A stretch of 64,000 nucleotides of DNA from Chitinophagaceae bacterium BSSC1 (GTDB lineage: Bacteria > Bacteroidota > Bacteroidia > Chitinophagales > Chitinophagaceae). The notes under the pieces were generated by a model that was given only the letters and a program-made list of their open reading frames with translations, did not search any database and was not told the DNA's origin. A program made the position numbers and the translations under genes. The stretch lies in the NCBI GenBank assembly GCA_002256435.1, contig NKJC01000002.1, forward strand, positions 124,001 to 188,000. Direction: 5' to 3'. This document shows, piece by piece, positions 46,353-54,087 of this stretch (positions are counted from its first letter, which is position 1; the number at the start of each line of letters is the position of its first letter).

Positions 46353-47216
46353 ATGATGTTGCAAAAGAAGCTTTTGATACTTTCTTTATTGCTAGCTAAT
46401 ATTAGTTTCTCTCAAAATGTAGAGCAATCTCTTCTTTGGAAAATAAGTGGCAAGGGCTTAAAAGAACCTTCATATGTTTTTGGAACTTTTCATATGATGT
46501 GTAAGGATCAATTTCAAATAACCCAACCCATGGAAGACGCATTAACATCTAGTAAGAAATACTATGGCGAGCTTGATATGGATGACCCAAATATGCCTGA
46601 AAATATGATGAAATTTGCCAAATTAAAAGATGGAAAAACCATTGATAATTATATGGACCCAAAAGAGTTTGCGGCATTAGACAAAAAGTATCAAACAGTA
46701 ACAGGCATGTCTCTTATGTTACTTAAACAGTATAAACCTTTTTTGGGAATGAGCTTTCTGATTTTAAAAACAGTTCCCTGCACAGCAACTGTGCAACCAG
46801 AAACTGAATTAATGCATTTGGCCCAAAAAAAGCAAATTGAGGTTCTTGGCTTAGAGACTATAGAACAACAAATGAACCTTCTGAATAATGAACCTATTGA
46901 TTCTCAATTAGCAGCTATGCGCAAAATGGTAAACAATTTTGATAGCAGCAAGCAAGTAATGCAAGCGTTAACGAAACTATATTTGAAGAAAGATGTAGAC
47001 GCATTATACCAATTCATGAAAGAAACTGGCGTAAATGATAATTTTGAATCAACCATGTTAATCAAAAGAAATAAAAACTGGATTCCAAAAATGAAAAAGG
47101 CCATGAAAGAAAGTCCTAGCTTTTTTGCAGTTGGTGCTGGTCATCTTGGTGGAAAAACTGGTGTTTTAGCGCTGTTGCGTAAAAAAGGATACAAACTAGA
47201 ACCCATTCAATACTAA
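46353..47216 (+). CDS. TraB/GumN family protein
   Basis: 287 residues with a signal peptide (LLILSLLLANISFSQ). The three motifs of the TraB/GumN/PrgY family are present: YVFGTFHMM near residue 44, EVLGLETIEQQ near 170, and FFAVGAGHLGG near 265. The fold is thought to be a metal-dependent protease related to Tiki; function in bacteria is poorly known. Two ATGs in a row (46353, 46356). It lies nine bases before the ECF sigma gene on the same strand. Confidence 0.85.
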   Translation: MMLQKKLLILSLLLANISFSQNVEQSLLWKISGKGLKEPSYVFGTFHMMCKDQFQITQPMEDALTSSKKYYGELDMDDPNMPENMMKFAKLKDGKTIDNYMDPKEFAALDKKYQTVTGMSLMLLKQYKPFLGMSFLILKTVPCTATVQPETELMHLAQKKQIEVLGLETIEQQMNLLNNEPIDSQLAAMRKMVNNFDSSKQVMQALTKLYLKKDVDALYQFMKETGVNDNFESTMLIKRNKNWIPKMKKAMKESPSFFAVGAGHLGGKTGVLALLRKKGYKLEPIQY

Positions 47217-47225
47217 TTAGTTTTA

Positions 47226-47726
47226 ATGAGCTCACAAGAAACATTTGTATCCCTATTGAAAACACACCAGAACATTGTTCACAAAGTGTGTAATCTGTAT
47301 ATGGACAGACATAGTGAGAGGGAAGATTTGTTTCAAGAAATCACCTTACAAGCTTGGAAAGCATTTCCCAGTTTTAGAGGAGACGCCAAATTTTCTACCT
47401 GGCTTTATCGTGTTGCCCTAAATACAGCAATTACTTTTTATAGAAAAGAAAAAAGAAGCCCCCAAATATATACATCAGACTTACTTCCAGACACCATTTC
47501 TGAAGACGGGTTTGATCCAATTGAAATGCAATTGAAAGCTATGTATGCCGCTATAGGAGAGCTTAGCAAAATTGACAAAGCCATTGTGATGTTGTATTTA
47601 GAGGACTATCCTTATCAAGACATTGGTGAAATGATGGGAATTACGGCAAACAATGTGGCAGTGAAAATGAACAGAATTAAAACCAAATTAAAGGAAGAAG
47701 CAAAAAAACAATTGGAGCAATCCTAA
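47226..47726 (+). CDS. ECF-type RNA polymerase sigma factor
   Basis: 166 residues with region 2 at about 10-75 (SEREDLFQEITLQAWKAFPSFRGDAKFSTWLYRVALNTAI) and region 4 at about 110-160 (AIVMLYLEDYPYQDIGEMMGITANNVAVKMNRIKTKLKE), helix-turn-helix included. Directs polymerase to a small regulon. Eleven bases before a membrane protein gene that could act as its anti-sigma partner. No duplicated ECF promoter is obvious in front of the operon. Confidence 0.93.
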   Translation: MSSQETFVSLLKTHQNIVHKVCNLYMDRHSEREDLFQEITLQAWKAFPSFRGDAKFSTWLYRVALNTAITFYRKEKRSPQIYTSDLLPDTISEDGFDPIEMQLKAMYAAIGELSKIDKAIVMLYLEDYPYQDIGEMMGITANNVAVKMNRIKTKLKEEAKKQLEQS

Positions 47727-47737
47727 ATATATTTATT

Positions 47738-48373
47738 ATGGATTTAGATCAATTTAAACAACAACTCAACGAGAAGCTTTCTACAGACCACCAAGGTAGG
47801 TCTGGGGAAGATATTGCACAGATGCTGAGTAAGAAAACCTTTTCAATCATTGAAAAATTAACAAAAAGCATCCAATATGAAATCCTGTTTGGATTCCTTG
47901 GAATGATGCTTTTTGCAATTCTTGCATTTAGCACCAAGTACCATTCTATTAGAACCTATTTTGGCGTGTCTGCTGCTTTTATTTTTGTCTTCCTCTTTTT
48001 ATTGATTTACTTATTGAAAAAAACAACAGAACTAAATAAAGTTCATCAACCAGTAATAAGCAATTTGAACAATTATGTTGCCCTGATTGAGGAATACATG
48101 AAACGCTATTTTCAGTTTACCATGGCCATGGTACCTATATGTTTGTTTTTTGCAGGATGGCTTGGTTACCATGAAAAGGCACCGGTTCCTGTTCTTGATC
48201 ATATCATTGGGAGTGGACATTTAGGAAAGAAACTGGTATTGGGAATTTCAATCATTTACCTCATTTCTTTTAGTGTTGGGATGTATTATTTTACCAAATG
48301 GTATTTGCACAAAATCTATGGCAAATATGTATTAGAGCTAAAAAAATGCATTAAAGATTTACAAGAAAACTAG
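47738..48373 (+). CDS. Four-span membrane protein downstream of an ECF sigma factor (possible anti-sigma)
   Basis: 211 residues, not recognised as a known anti-sigma family. A cytoplasmic N-terminal region of about 48 residues (MDLDQFKQQLNEKLSTDHQG, with FSIIEKLTKS), four membrane segments at about 49-66, 74-93, 128-146 and 168-188, then a short charged tail. No zinc HxxxCxxC motif is present. Role as sigma regulator is inferred only from position. The stop is one base from the convergent NTF2-like gene. Confidence 0.65.
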   Translation: MDLDQFKQQLNEKLSTDHQGRSGEDIAQMLSKKTFSIIEKLTKSIQYEILFGFLGMMLFAILAFSTKYHSIRTYFGVSAAFIFVFLFLLIYLLKKTTELNKVHQPVISNLNNYVALIEEYMKRYFQFTMAMVPICLFFAGWLGYHEKAPVPVLDHIIGSGHLGKKLVLGISIIYLISFSVGMYYFTKWYLHKIYGKYVLELKKCIKDLQEN

Positions 48374-48374
48374 T

Positions 48375-48830
48375 CTATTCACAATTTGATTTTCGTCTAG
48401 TATCAATTAAATATTGAATTTTCCATCCATTCTTTTGTTTAACCAATTGAAAGGAATTTACACCACAATGACTAAATACTGTTTTTAGGTAAAATTTATA
48501 CGGCGTCCATGCAATAGCCAAATCTCCATCAACTTTTACTACATCAAAGCTGATTTGTTCATCTAAATCACCTTTTGCAAATCGGCCAATTGATGCAGCA
48601 AAATCAGCAACCTTTTCATTGACTACTATTAATTGACCCGCTTTATTCTTTGTGATAGTTTGCAAAACAGCACTATCTGCAAAACAACTGGCCAATAAAG
48701 CTTGATCTGCTGTTTTCATTGCTACAAATAAGTCATTCACAGCATTTTTGACTGAATCAATTGGTGACTGTGCTTTTAATTGAGGGAGCACTAAAAAGGA
48801 CATTACTATCAAAAAGATCTGTTTTTTCAT
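48375..48830 (-). CDS. Secreted NTF2-like (SnoaL/DUF4440-type) protein
   Basis: 151 residues with a signal peptide (MKKQIFLIVMSFLVLPQLKAQ). NTF2-like cone fold pattern: PIDSVKNAVNDLFVAMKTADQALLASCFADSAVL, then IAWTPYKFYL and a terminal GWKIQYLIDTRR strand. Such proteins include enzymes and simple binding domains; no function can be given. Faces the ECF operon with a one-base gap. Confidence 0.78.
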   Translation of the reverse strand: MKKQIFLIVMSFLVLPQLKAQSPIDSVKNAVNDLFVAMKTADQALLASCFADSAVLQTITKNKAGQLIVVNEKVADFAASIGRFAKGDLDEQISFDVVKVDGDLAIAWTPYKFYLKTVFSHCGVNSFQLVKQKNGWKIQYLIDTRRKSNCE

Positions 48831-48868
48831 TTTCTTGTTTTGAGCATTAAAAATACAGATACTAGCAC

Positions 48869-48900
48869 AAAAAAAATCCGCCCATACTTTGAGCGGATTT
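48869..48900 (-). terminator. Terminator of the arginine decarboxylase gene
   Basis: Eight-base stem AAATCCGC/GCGGATTT (48874-48881 / 48893-48900), followed on the minus strand by T-rich sequence. Confidence 0.8.
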
Positions 48901-48917
48901 CTGAATGATTTGAAACC

Positions 48918-50348
48918 TTATCTTAAGTAACCCAAGATCTTGAGCATACTGGCAGAAGTTTGCTCCTTGGCATATACCCAATCTATTAATTTTCCGTTTT
49001 TGTCATATTCAACAATTACGTGCTTAGGAGAAGGCACCATACAGTGCTTAATTCCTCCGTATCCACTTATTTGATCCTGATAAGCACCCGTATGGAAGAA
49101 ACCTACATACAACGGTTCCTTATTAGACTCTACCTCTTTTTTACCATCCGCAGCTAGTTTTGGCAAAAACACTTCATTAATATGTTCTTCTGAATCGTAG
49201 TAGTCATGGCTATCACATGTAATGCCACCTAACACCACCCGATGGTATTCATTATCCCATTTATTAATGGGCAGCATCAAGAATTTCTCCCCAATTCCCC
49301 AAGTATCAGGTAAAGTAGTAATAAAAGAAGAATCAATCATGTACCAGCACTCACGGTCATTCTGAATCTTTTGCCCCAGCACACTATAGATATGCGCCAT
49401 GCTTTCTCCAACTGTAAAACTTCCAAATTCTGTGTAGATATTTGGCATGGGAACTTTTGCCTTATTACAAGCTTTCTTGATATTACCTACAATCTCATTA
49501 ATCATGAATTGGTAATCATATTCAAATCCCAAAGAATGCTTGATTGGAAAACCTCCACCAATATTAATACTGTCTAATTCAGGACAGATTTTCTTTAATT
49601 GACAATAAAGGTTGATGATTTTATTCAACTCACTCCAATAATAGATATCGTCTTTGACACCTTTATTCAAAAAGATATGAAGCATTTTCAATTGGAACTT
49701 GTCTTCAAAACCTTCAATCTCATCTACATAAAATTCCAAAATATCTTTTGCACGAATACCCAACCTAGAAGTATAGAAAGGAAAATTGGGTTCCTCTTCT
49801 GCCGCTACCCTAATGCCTAAACGGAATGGTTGTTTTACAGATTTACGGTAGGCTTGTAATTCCTCTTTATTATCAAGAATAGGAATCACATTCTTAAAAC
49901 CGCTATTGATCATCTTTGCAATCCTTGAAGTATAGGTCTTTTGCTTATACCCATTGCAAACTATGTAGACATCTTTGTTGATTTTCCTTCTCTCATAGAG
50001 CCTATTGATAATGTCAAGATCATAAGCATGTGAGGTTTCTAAATGAATCCCATGCTTTAATGCCTCTTCTACAATAAAAGAAAAATGTGAACTCTTAGTG
50101 CAGTAACAATAAAAATACTGCCCCTCGTATTTATGTTTCTTAAAAGCATTGGCAAACAACGCTTTGGCCTTGTTAATCTGCATCCCAATTTTGGGAAGAT
50201 AGGTAAGCTTTAAAGGCGTACCATGCTTGTTGATCAAAGAGATCAGGTCTAATCCATTAAATTCTAGGTAACCATCATCATTTTGATCAAATCCTTCCTG
50301 GGGAAAATGAAAGGTTTGTTTGACAAGCGAGGTGTAAGTGTTGTTCAT
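48918..50348 (-). CDS. speA: Biosynthetic arginine decarboxylase (fold III PLP enzyme)
   Basis: Decarboxylates arginine to agmatine, first step toward putrescine. 476 residues, shorter than the E. coli SpeA (658) and of the compact Bacteroidota type. The PLP lysine is K85 in CYCTKSSHFSF, the Gly-rich phosphate loop is INIGGGFPIK, and C378 in GGITCDSHDYYD is the active-site Cys contributed across the dimer. Together with aguA/aguB at 40-42 kb, this completes arginine to putrescine. Related sequences include diaminopimelate/ornithine decarboxylases, so the substrate is inferred from the length class and context. Confidence 0.87.
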   Translation of the reverse strand: MNNTYTSLVKQTFHFPQEGFDQNDDGYLEFNGLDLISLINKHGTPLKLTYLPKIGMQINKAKALFANAFKKHKYEGQYFYCYCTKSSHFSFIVEEALKHGIHLETSHAYDLDIINRLYERRKINKDVYIVCNGYKQKTYTSRIAKMINSGFKNVIPILDNKEELQAYRKSVKQPFRLGIRVAAEEEPNFPFYTSRLGIRAKDILEFYVDEIEGFEDKFQLKMLHIFLNKGVKDDIYYWSELNKIINLYCQLKKICPELDSINIGGGFPIKHSLGFEYDYQFMINEIVGNIKKACNKAKVPMPNIYTEFGSFTVGESMAHIYSVLGQKIQNDRECWYMIDSSFITTLPDTWGIGEKFLMLPINKWDNEYHRVVLGGITCDSHDYYDSEEHINEVFLPKLAADGKKEVESNKEPLYVGFFHTGAYQDQISGYGGIKHCMVPSPKHVIVEYDKNGKLIDWVYAKEQTSASMLKILGYLR

Positions 50349-50393
50349 TAGCTAGGTTAGAGTTATACTGTTGGCAGAACAATTTTTGCTTTG

Positions 50394-50427
50394 CAAAACT
50401 AACAGTTTTAACGGTTGCTTGTACAAA
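50394..50427 (-). promoter_or_regulatory. Candidate speA promoter
   Basis: On the minus strand, TTTG (50427-50424), 22 bases, TAGTTTTG (50401-50394). The -33 box lies in the T-run of the rplT terminator. Confidence 0.5.
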
Positions 50428-50457
50428 AAAAAGCCGGAAGGATAGGTTCCTTCCGGC
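50423..50457 (-). terminator. Terminator of the rpmI-rplT transcript
   Basis: Ten-base GC-rich stem GCCGGAAGGA/TCCTTCCGGC (50433-50442 / 50448-50457), five-base loop, T8 on the minus strand. Confidence 0.9.
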
Positions 50458-50479
50458 GCTTACTTATTTTCAAGTTAAA

Positions 50480-50824
50480 TTACTTTACTTGTGCAATCAG
50501 GGCTTTAAAGCTTTCTGGTTCATTCATGGCCAAATCAGCCAGAACTTTGCGGTTCAAGTCAATTCCTTTTACACTCAATTTGTTGATAAACTGACTGTAA
50601 GTCATTCCTTCTTCTCTTACAGCTGCATTAATACGTGCAATCCACAATTGACGGTATTCACGCTTTTTAAGTTTACGACCTACATAACTATAAGTCAAAC
50701 CTTTTTCAACAATATTTTTGGCTACGGTATAAACGTTTTTACGTTTACCATAGAAACCTTTTGCTTGGTCAAGGATTTTTTTCCTTCTAGCCCTAGATGC
50801 TACTGCATTTTTTGAACGTGGCAT
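50480..50824 (-). CDS. rplT: 50S ribosomal protein L20
   Basis: 114 residues, highly basic. Starts [26 protein letters not shown], with the [23 protein letters not shown] core. Binds 23S rRNA early in 50S assembly. It follows rpmI by 79 bases. Confidence 0.97.
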   Translation of the reverse strand: MPRSKNAVASRARRKKILDQAKGFYGKRKNVYTVAKNIVEKGLTYSYVGRKLKKREYRQLWIARINAAVREEGMTYSQFINKLSVKGIDLNRKVLADLAMNEPESFKALIAQVK

Positions 50825-50903
50825 AGTATTTTGTTTTGAAGCCTGCTTTTAAAAGTAACAAGCTGTTGATGTAAAATGATGGTTACTGGAGTTCTTTGAA
50901 AGA

Positions 50904-51104
50904 TTATCCTTTCAAACGCAATAAACGAAGAACAAAGTCTTTGTTTGGAGCACTTACCAAACCTTTCTTGTTCAATGCTCTTTTACGTTTTTTAGATTTC
51001 TTAGTCAAGATGTGACGTTTGAAAGCTTTTTGGAAAGTGATTTCTCCGGTACCTGTCACCTTAAAGCGTTTTTTTGCGCTGCTGTTGGTTTTTACCTTTG
51101 GCAT
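50904..51104 (-). CDS. rpmI: 50S ribosomal protein L35
   Basis: 66 residues, basic. ATG 51104 gives the conserved [20 protein letters not shown]; the reading frame extending to 51149 has no conserved sequence. In most bacteria it follows infC closely; here a 272-base gap with a terminator, a tandem repeat and a promoter separates the two. Confidence 0.96.
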   Translation of the reverse strand: MPKVKTNSSAKKRFKVTGTGEITFQKAFKRHILTKKSKKRKRALNKKGLVSAPNKDFVLRLLRLKG

Positions 51105-51182
51105 GTTAAATAATCTTTTTGAGATTACACCCTGCTGGCGTTCTAACACCGGTTAGAAACTTGTTTGGGCCATACGGGAAAT

Positions 51183-51199
51183 GTCCGATTTTTTCGGAC
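51183..51199 (-). promoter_or_regulatory. Hairpin at the predicted 5' end of the rpmI-rplT mRNA
   Basis: GTCCGA/TCGGAC stem around an A/T-rich loop, starting a few bases past the -7 box, so it would form at or near the transcript's 5' end. No U-tract, so not a terminator. L20 leader regulation is possible but unproven. Confidence 0.35.
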
Positions 51200-51201
51200 G
51201 G

Positions 51202-51209
51202 CAAAAGTA
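51202..51209 (-). promoter_or_regulatory. Candidate -7 box (TACTTTTG) for rpmI-rplT
   Basis: On the minus strand, TACTTTTG matches TAnnTTTG about 97 bases before rpmI. A -33 box is not clear; that position is occupied by the tandem repeat. Confidence 0.42.
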
Positions 51210-51218
51210 AGCAAAAAA

Positions 51219-51275
51219 GTGAAGAGTGAAAAGTGCAGAGTGAAAAAAAGTGAAGAGTGAAGAGGGAAGAGTGAA
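51219..51275 (-). repeat. Degenerate 7-bp tandem repeat, unit TTCACTY on the minus strand
   Basis: On the plus strand GTGAA or a close variant occurs at 51219, 51226, 51233, 51240 and then 51250, 51257, 51264 and 51271, in 7-base phase. It is the same unit as at 40090-40141, inverted. It lies between infC and rpmI. Confidence 0.8.
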
Positions 51276-51320
51276 AAAGGAAGTATGCAATTTACTTATA
51301 ACTAGTTGATTTACAGTACA

Positions 51321-51356
51321 TAAAAGAAAGAAAGCGCCTTTTTGGGACGCTTTCTT
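51321..51356 (-). terminator. Terminator-like hairpin after infC
   Basis: Nine-base stem AAGAAAGCG/CGCTTTCTT (51328-51336 / 51348-51356), followed on the minus strand by TCTTTTA, 21 bases after the infC stop. Confidence 0.65.
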
Positions 51357-51376
51357 GATCAAAGTATTTATCTAGA

Positions 51377-51952
51377 TTATGCCTTCTTTTTACCTGTTTT
51401 AGGGGTAAAAATGGCAAACATTCTTTTACCTTCTAATTTGGGCATGCTTTCTAAGCTTCCTGCTTCTGCCAATCTTTCTGCAAATTTCAAGAGCAATAAC
51501 TGCCCCCTATCTTGGAACATGATGGCACGTCCTTTGAACTGTACATAGGCTTTTACCTTATTACCGTCTTTTAAAAAGTTTTCAGCGTGTTTGGCTTTAA
51601 AATTGAAATCATGGTCATCTGTTCCTGGCGTAAAGCGAATTTCTTTTACTTCACTTTGCTTGGAATTGGCCTTCATTTCCTTTTCCTTCTTCTTTTTCTC
51701 GTAGAGGAATTTCTTATAATCTATCACCTTACAAACTGGCGGATCTGCCGTTGGGGATATTTCAACCAGGTCCAGTTCTTGTTCTTGGGCAATTTTAAGT
51801 GCCTCTGAAGTAGGATAAACGCCAACTGTTACATTGTCCCCTACTAAACGGACTTGCAATACGCGAATCCTTTCATTGATACGATGTTCAGGCTCCGGCT
51901 GCCTGTTAAACCTGGGGTTGAATCTTCCTCCGCCTCTTGGTGGTAATGCCAT
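51377..51952 (-). CDS. infC: Translation initiation factor IF-3
   Basis: 191 residues. N-terminal extension rich in Arg/Pro/Gly (PPRGGGRFNPRFNRQPEPEH), then the N-domain RINERIRVLQVRLVG, the Lys-rich linker near 85-105, and the C-domain (KEIRFTPGTDDHDFNFKAKHA). Prevents subunit joining and checks the initiator tRNA. It uses a plain ATG rather than the rare ATT start known from enterobacteria. Lies 54 bases after thrS. Confidence 0.96.
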   Translation of the reverse strand: MALPPRGGGRFNPRFNRQPEPEHRINERIRVLQVRLVGDNVTVGVYPTSEALKIAQEQELDLVEISPTADPPVCKVIDYKKFLYEKKKKEKEMKANSKQSEVKEIRFTPGTDDHDFNFKAKHAENFLKDGNKVKAYVQFKGRAIMFQDRGQLLLLKFAERLAEAGSLESMPKLEGKRMFAIFTPKTGKKKA

Positions 51953-52006
51953 TAAAACTTGTTTTGTGAATAATTGATTTGGTGTTAAAGATATAAATAA
52001 AGCAGA

Positions 52007-53944
52007 CTATTCTGCAGATTTACGGTTTTCTATTTCATCCTTGATCATTTCTACAAAGGCATCAACGGATTGTACACCCGTATCACCCTTGCCCTGACGT
52101 CTTACGGACAACTGGTTTTCTGCCACTTCCTTCTCTCCTATTACCAGCATGTAAGGTACGCGCATCAATTCTGTATCGCGGATTTTTTTTCCAATTTTCT
52201 CGTTTCTATCATCCAATTCTACCCGAACACCTGCTTTTCTAAGCCTAGTTTCTACAGATTTTGCATAATCCATGAACTTGTCACTAATTGGCAAGATTTT
52301 CACTTGTAATGGAGCCAACCATACAGGGAACTTACCTGCATAGTGTTCCAATAAGAATCCAATAAACCTTTCATGGGTGCCCAAAGGAGCACGGTGAATG
52401 ATCAATGGAATTTCAGCTTCGTTTTCCTTATTGGTGAAAGAGAGATTAAAACTTCTTGGCTGTGCAAAATCTACTTGATTGGTTGCCAAAGTAAATTCTC
52501 TACCAATGGCACTCCAAATTTGCACGTCAATTTTAGGTCCATAAAATGCACCCTCTCCTTTTACCTCAACAAATGGAACACCAGTTTCTATTAAAACATT
52601 GCGCACCAACTCTTCAGTTTGCAACCATAGTTCGGGTTCGTTCACATATTTCTGACCTAATTTTTCAGGATCATGTAAACTAAGACGCATCACGTATTTC
52701 TCAATTCCAAAAATCTTGAAATACTTGAGGTACATATCGTTCACCGCTTTGAACTCTTGCATAAACTGCTCCTTAGAACAGTATATATGCGCGTCATTCA
52801 TGTGTAAACAACGTACACGCATGAGACCAAATAATTCACCACTTTGCTCGTAGCGATAGCAGGTACCATATTCGGCTATACGATAAGGCATATCGCGATA
52901 GCTTTTGGGCTCTGCATCAAAAATTTTATGGTGGTGTGGGCAGTTCATGGCTTTGAGATAATATTTTTCTCCATCCATATCCATGGGCGGGAACATACTA
53001 TCTGCATAATAAGGCAAGTGTCCACTGGTGATATATAAATTCTCTTTGGCAATATGCGGGGTTACCACGCGCTTGTACCCTCCATCCGATTCTGTTTCTT
53101 TGGCCAATTTCTCCAACTCTTCAATGATCACAGTCCCGTTAGGCATCCAAAGGATCAAGCCCTGACCAATATCGTCATTCATGGTATAGATACCCAATTC
53201 CTTACCCAATTTACGATGGTCGCGCTTTTTGGCTTCTTCCATCATCAGTAAATAGGTATCCAATTCTGCTTTATTGGGAAAAGTAACGCCATATACCCTA
53301 GTCAACATTTTGTTTTTCTCATCGCCTTTCCAATACGCCCCAGAAATGCTGGTTAGTTTAATGGCTTTGATAGATCCAGTGCCAGGAATATGTGGTCCTC
53401 TACAGAGGTCAGTAAACTGACCCTGGGTATAAAAACTAATTTCTCCGTCTTGTAACCCTTGCAACAAATCCAATTTATACTCATCACCCTTATCAGCAAA
53501 ATACTGAATAGCGTCTTGCTTGGCTATGGCTTTGCGGATATATGGATTGTTTTGCTTGGCTAATTCGTTCATCTTGTTCTCAATCTGGCGAAGGTCTTCT
53601 TCCGTCATTTGACGGTCTCCCAAGTCCATATCGTAATAAAAGCCACGGTCTAATGCAGGTCCTACCCAAAATTTCACTCCTGGGAACAAGGATTCAACAG
53701 CTTCTGCCATCAAGTGTGCAGATGAGTGCCAAAAAGTATTTTTACCATCAGCGTCATCCCAAGTAAGTAATTGTAAGCTTGCATCCGTGGTAATTTCACG
53801 AGAAGCATCCCAAACCTGTCCATTCACTTTTGCGGCCAACACCTTTCTGGCCAAGCCTTCACTGATTGATTTGGCAACATCCATAGCAGAAATACCTGAC
53901 TGGTATTCCCTTACGGCGCCATCTGGAAAAGAAATCTGTATCAT
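52007..53944 (-). CDS. thrS: Threonyl-tRNA synthetase
   Basis: Class II synthetase of 645 residues. N-terminal TGS domain (1-60), the editing domain with the HSSAHLMAEAV metal-type motif and the late LCRGPHIPGTG, the catalytic core with AMNCPHHHKIF (zinc ligands) and RYEQSGELFGLMRVR (motif 2), motif 3 near TLATNQVDFAQPRSF / IIHRAPLGTHERFIG, and the anticodon-binding domain from about 540. First gene of thrS-infC. A -7-like TAACTTTG is at 53984-53977 on the minus strand. Confidence 0.97.
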   Translation of the reverse strand: MIQISFPDGAVREYQSGISAMDVAKSISEGLARKVLAAKVNGQVWDASREITTDASLQLLTWDDADGKNTFWHSSAHLMAEAVESLFPGVKFWVGPALDRGFYYDMDLGDRQMTEEDLRQIENKMNELAKQNNPYIRKAIAKQDAIQYFADKGDEYKLDLLQGLQDGEISFYTQGQFTDLCRGPHIPGTGSIKAIKLTSISGAYWKGDEKNKMLTRVYGVTFPNKAELDTYLLMMEEAKKRDHRKLGKELGIYTMNDDIGQGLILWMPNGTVIIEELEKLAKETESDGGYKRVVTPHIAKENLYITSGHLPYYADSMFPPMDMDGEKYYLKAMNCPHHHKIFDAEPKSYRDMPYRIAEYGTCYRYEQSGELFGLMRVRCLHMNDAHIYCSKEQFMQEFKAVNDMYLKYFKIFGIEKYVMRLSLHDPEKLGQKYVNEPELWLQTEELVRNVLIETGVPFVEVKGEGAFYGPKIDVQIWSAIGREFTLATNQVDFAQPRSFNLSFTNKENEAEIPLIIHRAPLGTHERFIGFLLEHYAGKFPVWLAPLQVKILPISDKFMDYAKSVETRLRKAGVRVELDDRNEKIGKKIRDTELMRVPYMLVIGEKEVAENQLSVRRQGKGDTGVQSVDAFVEMIKDEIENRKSAE

Positions 53945-54074
53945 GTATTTAAAATAGAGCTTAATTAATAGGGAGGCAAAGTTACAAAATTGCGGTCAGA
54001 CTATAACAGCTCAATCCCAATATCTACTTCAAAGCTTTAACGCTTCTTTAGTAAGTTGCCATAACTTGCGGGCG

Positions 54075-54082
54075 TAGTTTTG
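54075..54082 (+). promoter_or_regulatory. -7 box (TAGTTTTG) five bases from the start codon
   Basis: TAGTTTTG ends at 54082 and the ATG begins at 54088. A TTG at 54056-54058 is at shorter spacing (16 bases) than consensus. Confidence 0.4.
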
Positions 54083-54087
54083 TCCCA

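Noticed and set aside
46334..46400. 21-codon reading frame starting ATGGCTTATAAA before the TraB-like gene
   Set aside because: It overlaps the TraB signal peptide in another frame and has no sign of conservation; a leader peptide cannot be excluded but has no support.
51153..51362. Minus-strand reading frame of 69 codons with repeated S-L-F-T-(F/L)-H segments
   Set aside because: It is produced by the TTCACTY tandem repeat and a terminator region; no start context or homologous family, so not a gene.
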